DNA from: Opitutales bacterium
GTDB taxonomy: Bacteria; Verrucomicrobiota; Verrucomicrobiia; Opitutales; Intestinicryptomonadaceae
Direction: 5' to 3'
NCBI GenBank assembly: GCA_021641325.1
Contig: JAJXPD010000068.1
Coordinates: 1 to 10,504 of the forward strand
DNA length: 10,504 nt
In this document: positions 7,164 through 10,504 of the stretch, one piece after another
Position numbering within the stretch: the stretch's first letter is position 1
How the letters are laid out: each line of letters starts with the position of its first letter
Program-made: the position numbers and the translations under genes
The notes under the pieces: model-generated
Seen by the model: only the letters and a program-made list of their open reading frames with translations
The model's database searches: none
What the model was told of the DNA's origin: nothing

Positions 7164-8263
7164 TGTTTTTCGAAATCGCAAATCTCGAAGACTTTTTCGG
7201 CCCGCTGCGCCTTTTCAGATACCTGACATTCAGGTGCGGCTGCGCGTTGGCGTTTTCGTTTTTTCTGGGAATCGTAATCGCGCCGCGAATCATTGCGACC
7301 CTCCGCAGAATAAAATTCGGGCAGAGTTTCAGAACCGCCGAGGAAGTCGGCAAGCTCGCAGAGCTTCACAGCGGCAAAAAGGGAACGCCCGCAATGGGCG
7401 GGCTTATCATCTACGCAAGCCTGACTTCGGCGACTCTGCTTTTTGCAAAGTTCAACCTGCTTGTCTTCAATGCGCTCTTTGTGTACACCGCGCTTACGGC
7501 TCTCGGCTTCGCGGACGACTACCTGAAAATCGTCAAAAAAAACAGCAGGGGAGTGTCGGGAAAAATCAAGCTTTCGGTGCAGGTCGCGGTGTCGCTCGCC
7601 GCGCTTTCGATTCTCTATTTCTCGAAAGACTACGGCTCAATCATGCGCGAGCTTTGGATTCCGTTCCTCAAATATCCGCTGATTGCCTCAATGCCGTTCT
7701 GGTTCGCGTTCGTGTTCATGTTCCTCGTCATCGGAGGGTCGAGCAACGCGCTCAACCTCACGGACGGAGTCGACGGGCTTGCGATAGGCTGCACGGTTTC
7801 GGTGGCTGTGGCGTACGCGGTGTTCTCGTACGTAGCGGGGAACACGATTGCATCGGAATACCTCTTTTTAAGATACATTCCCGACTGCGGCGAACTTACC
7901 GTAGTCTGCTGCGCGCTTCTGGGCGCGTCGCTCGCGTTCCTCTGGTATAACGCGCACCCCGCCGAAGTCTTCATGGGCGACACGGGCTCGCTCGCGCTCG
8001 GAGGGCTTGTGGGGATAGTCGCGTTCATGTCGCAACAGCCCGCGACGCTCGTTCTGGTAGGCGGCATTTTCGTGATGGAGGCGGTATCGGTCATTTTGCA
8101 GGTGGCGTCGTACAAAACCACGAAGAAAAGAATTTTCAGAATGGCTCCCATTCACCACCACTTCGAGCTGAAAGGCTGGGCGGAGACAAAGGTGGTAATC
8201 AGGTTCTGGATAATTTCGCTGATTTTCGCGCTCGCGGGATTGGCGACTTTGAAGATAAGATAA
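7163..8263 (+). CDS. mraY: MraY, phospho-MurNAc-pentapeptide translocase
   Basis: This is a 366-residue polytopic inner-membrane enzyme (E. coli 360) that transfers phospho-MurNAc-pentapeptide to undecaprenyl phosphate, forming lipid I. Diagnostic motifs are ADDYLKIVKKNSRG with the aspartate pair D118-D119, NALNLTDGVDGLAIG, FMGDTGSLALGG with D273 (equivalent to the catalytic Asp of the family) and APIHHHFELKGW with H331-H333, unique to MraY within its superfamily. Multiple hydrophobic segments are spread through the protein, consistent with the family's ten helices. GGGAGAG (7150-7156), inside the last codons of murF, is a good ribosome site. Both ends overlap neighbours in TAATG, so translation is probably coupled from murF through murD. 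Confidence 0.97.
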   Translation: MFFEIANLEDFFGPLRLFRYLTFRCGCALAFSFFLGIVIAPRIIATLRRIKFGQSFRTAEEVGKLAELHSGKKGTPAMGGLIIYASLTSATLLFAKFNLLVFNALFVYTALTALGFADDYLKIVKKNSRGVSGKIKLSVQVAVSLAALSILYFSKDYGSIMRELWIPFLKYPLIASMPFWFAFVFMFLVIGGSSNALNLTDGVDGLAIGCTVSVAVAYAVFSYVAGNTIASEYLFLRYIPDCGELTVVCCALLGASLAFLWYNAHPAEVFMGDTGSLALGGLVGIVAFMSQQPATLVLVGGIFVMEAVSVILQVASYKTTKKRIFRMAPIHHHFELKGWAETKVVIRFWIISLIFALAGLATLKIR

Positions 8264-9552
8264 TGTCGGACAAAATCGCACAACTTGCCGGCGGCAAACC
8301 CGTCGCGATTTTCGGGACGGGCGCAAGCGGAACCGCCGCGAAAAAACTGCTCGACTCGCTCGGAATCGCGTCGGTTTTCTACGCGGAGACTTCGGCGAAA
8401 AAGCCCGCATCGGGCGACGCCTCCGCCGTGCGCGAATTTTCCGCCGACGCCGCAAAGCGCCACGCCCTCGCGGTGTACTCGCCCGCATTCCGCCCCGACC
8501 ACAAATGGATTGAAACCGCCCGCAACGCGGGGGCAACGACAATCTGCGAGCCCGACCTCTCCGCCCTTGCGTGGAGCGGCTCGACAATCGCAATCACGGG
8601 CACGAACGGCAAGACAACGCTGACTTCGTTCATCACGCACGCGCTAAACATCGCGGGCTGCGATGCGTTTTCGGCGGGCAACATAGGCGCGCCCCTTAGC
8701 GCGTTCTGCCCCGAATACGGGCGCGACCCCCAAAAAACCGCAGTCTGCGAGCTTAGCAGTTTCCAGACCTCCAACCTGCAATTCCTGCGCCCCGACTTCC
8801 TGCTGTGGACGAATTTTGCGCCCGACCACCTCGACTGGCACAAAGACATGGAGGAATATTTCCGCGCAAAATTCAATTTGGTAAGCGCAACAAAGGGCGG
8901 AATAGTCGTCGGAAGCAGCGTGGCCGACGCCGCGCGCGAATACGGCGCAAAACTTCCCGACGCGGCGGTCGTAATCGACGAATCCGCAACGCGCTCCGCC
9001 CCGCCGCCGTTCGACAGCTCCATACAGGCGCGGAATTTCGCGATGGCGGTCGAATTCGGAAAGCTTTTCGGACTGGACAAAAACGCGTTCGAAAAGGCGG
9101 CAAAAACTTTCAATCTGCCCGCGTTCAGATTTTCGAAGCCGATTGAAGTCGGCGGAGTGCGCTTCTACAACGACTCGAAAGCCACAAACATACACGCCGC
9201 CCTCGCCGCCCTCGAAGAGCTTAAAGGCGAAAAGAACCTCGTTTGGCTCGGCGGCGGCAAGGACAAGCTTTGCGACCTCAAACCGTTGACCGACGCCGTG
9301 AACAAACGCGCAAAGGCGGCGGTGCTCATCGGGCAGACCGCGCGGAAGCTCGCCGACGGGCTTGAAATCCCCGCGTTCGTGTGCGAATCGATGGCAGAGG
9401 CGGTAAAAAGGTCGTACGAACTCGCGGACGGAAACGCCGCGGTGCTGTTCAGCCCCGCGTTTTCGAGCTTCGGAATGTTTTCGGGCTACGTCGAGAGGGG
9501 AAAATCTTTCGAAAACGAAGTTTTGTGTTTGAAGAATTTAAATAAAATGTAA
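8263..9552 (+). CDS. murD: MurD, UDP-MurNAc-L-Ala:D-Glu ligase
   Basis: This is a 429-residue MurD (E. coli 438), which adds D-glutamate to UDP-MurNAc-L-Ala. An N-terminal Rossmann-like part (VAIFGTGASG near residue 14) is followed by ITGTNGKTTLT with the ATP loop at 113-119, VCELSSFQT with the conserved Glu, FAPDHLDWH with the conserved His, FYNDSKATN, WLGGGKDK and the C-terminal FSPAFSSFGMFSGYVERG (family SPxxxSFDxF). The region matching HNxxN reads IQARN (253-257), so the first His and Asn are replaced while the last Asn stays. The gene starts inside the mraY stop (TAATG) with only a weak purine-rich stretch upstream. In assembly order it acts before MurE, though its gene lies after murE, murF and mraY, as in many dcw clusters. 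Confidence 0.96.
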   Translation: MSDKIAQLAGGKPVAIFGTGASGTAAKKLLDSLGIASVFYAETSAKKPASGDASAVREFSADAAKRHALAVYSPAFRPDHKWIETARNAGATTICEPDLSALAWSGSTIAITGTNGKTTLTSFITHALNIAGCDAFSAGNIGAPLSAFCPEYGRDPQKTAVCELSSFQTSNLQFLRPDFLLWTNFAPDHLDWHKDMEEYFRAKFNLVSATKGGIVVGSSVADAAREYGAKLPDAAVVIDESATRSAPPPFDSSIQARNFAMAVEFGKLFGLDKNAFEKAAKTFNLPAFRFSKPIEVGGVRFYNDSKATNIHAALAALEELKGEKNLVWLGGGKDKLCDLKPLTDAVNKRAKAAVLIGQTARKLADGLEIPAFVCESMAEAVKRSYELADGNAAVLFSPAFSSFGMFSGYVERGKSFENEVLCLKNLNKM

Positions 9553-9583
9553 AGATAAAGGGTAAACAAAGGGGTATCAGAAT

Positions 9584-10504
9584 ATGAAAAAATCCGTTGC
9601 AATAACGACAATCATCGCTTTCCACGCCGTGCTCATCGGCGGAATGTTAATACAGGCGGGGTGCAGCTCCGAACCGGAAGCCCAGCCCCAAAAGGCGCAA
9701 TCGACGGTCGAGGAAATCAACCCGTCGCAGAAGGACGAATCTACCGTAGCAACCGAACAGCCTGTCGCGGAAACGCCCGCGGAACAGGCAAAAGAGGTTA
9801 TCCCGCCCGAAGGTAGCCCCGCGCTCAGAGCCGCGCCCACGCGCCCCGCGTGGAACATGTCCGGCTCAAAATCGGAGGAGCTTGTGCCCGCCGAACAGCC
9901 CAAGAAAAGCGGCGGCGACACGCTCGCGCCCATGACGCCCGCAAAACCCGCAGGCGGCGCAACGTACATCGTGCAAAAGGGAGACTCCCTCGCGAAAATC
10001 GCAAAAAAGCACAATGTCTCGCTCGAAAAGCTCCTTAAACTCAACGGAATGAACCGCGCGACGATTATCAAAGTCGGACAGGAAATCGCCCTGCCCGAAC
10101 CCACTCCCGAAGCGGAAGTCGTCCCCGCAAAGCCCGCCGCGCCGCAAATCGAATCTGCGGTCGAAACCGACGAACTTACGGTCTACATCGTCAAGAAGGG
10201 AGACTCGCTCGGAAGAATCGCCCGCAAGCACAAGACGTCTGTCAAACATTTGAGGGACATCAACGGACTTAAAAACCACAACATCAAAATCGGGCAGAAG
10301 CTCAACGTCTCGAAGAAAGGCGCGGCGGCGGCAAAACAGTCCGAAACAAAGAAAGCGGTCGTCCTCGCGGGCGGCGAACTTGAATATGTGGTGAAAAGCG
10401 GCGACACGCTCGGCGGAATCGCGCACAGACACGGCACTTCGGTCAAGGCGATAATGGAAAGAAACTCCATTAAGGACGCCCGCAAATTGAGGGTCGGACA
10501 GAAG
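9584..10504 (+). CDS. putative LysM lipoprotein, three LysM domains, 3' partial
   Basis: The frame is open for 307 residues and continues past the window. AAAGGGG (9568-9574) lies 9 nt before the ATG. The N-terminus has KK, a hydrophobic core (about 5-23) and then QAGCSS with Cys27, like a lipoprotein signal, although Gln at -3 is atypical. A long Pro/Ala/Glu-rich linker (about 30-125) leads to three LysM domains: 128-171 (YIVQKGDSLAKIAKKH), 201-242 (YIVKKGDSLGRIARKH) and 268 onward (YVVKSGDTLGGIAHRH), about 70 residues apart and each ending in a VGQ- or IGQ-type turn. LysM binds N-acetylglucosamine in peptidoglycan. No catalytic domain is visible; one (for example a M23 peptidase) could follow past the edge. 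I infer a wall-binding role linked to division from the 31-bp gap after murD. Confidence 0.9.
   Translation, partial: MKKSVAITTIIAFHAVLIGGMLIQAGCSSEPEAQPQKAQSTVEEINPSQKDESTVATEQPVAETPAEQAKEVIPPEGSPALRAAPTRPAWNMSGSKSEELVPAEQPKKSGGDTLAPMTPAKPAGGATYIVQKGDSLAKIAKKHNVSLEKLLKLNGMNRATIIKVGQEIALPEPTPEAEVVPAKPAAPQIESAVETDELTVYIVKKGDSLGRIARKHKTSVKHLRDINGLKNHNIKIGQKLNVSKKGAAAAKQSETKKAVVLAGGELEYVVKSGDTLGGIAHRHGTSVKAIMERNSIKDARKLRVGQK

Overview
The window is the 5' half of a division and cell-wall (dcw) cluster. All genes lie on the + strand in the order mraZ, rsmH (mraW), ftsL, ftsI (pbpB), murE, murF, mraY, murD. A gene for a putative secreted or lipid-anchored LysM protein follows and runs off the right edge. 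Spacing is tight: ftsL/ftsI overlap in ATGA, murF/mraY and mraY/murD overlap in TAATG, and the largest gap is 93 bp between mraZ and rsmH. No rRNA, tRNA, CRISPR array, insertion sequence or convincing terminator was seen. No stretch over 300 bases lacks a gene.

The organism looks like a GC-rich diderm bacterium. MurE carries the DNPR-type motif of the meso-diaminopimelate-adding enzyme. The last gene encodes a lipoprotein-like signal. A LysM gene directly after murD, together with base usage and gene style, makes me lean to Verrucomicrobiota (Opitutae-like), but this is inference and no marker here proves it.

Region by region: positions 1-66 hold a control region with TGG boxes repeated every 10 bp, which match the known MraZ operator layout, plus a possible promoter. 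MraZ (67-537) would bind there and control its own cluster. RsmH modifies 16S rRNA. FtsL and FtsI are septal synthesis proteins. MurE, MurF and MurD add D/L amino acids or dipeptide to the UDP-MurNAc stem in the cytoplasm. MraY then moves the finished pentapeptide precursor onto undecaprenyl phosphate. The LysM protein probably binds the resulting wall outside the inner membrane. The ftsW, murG and murC genes expected after murD in many dcw clusters are not in this window and may lie beyond the right edge.

I see no wholly new system. The points most worth a second look are the operator and the corrected mraZ start, a strongly acidic 64-residue tail on MurF, an extra helical unit in the FtsI pedestal, the LysM gene inside the cluster, and loss of a normally conserved Asn in MurF and MurD.
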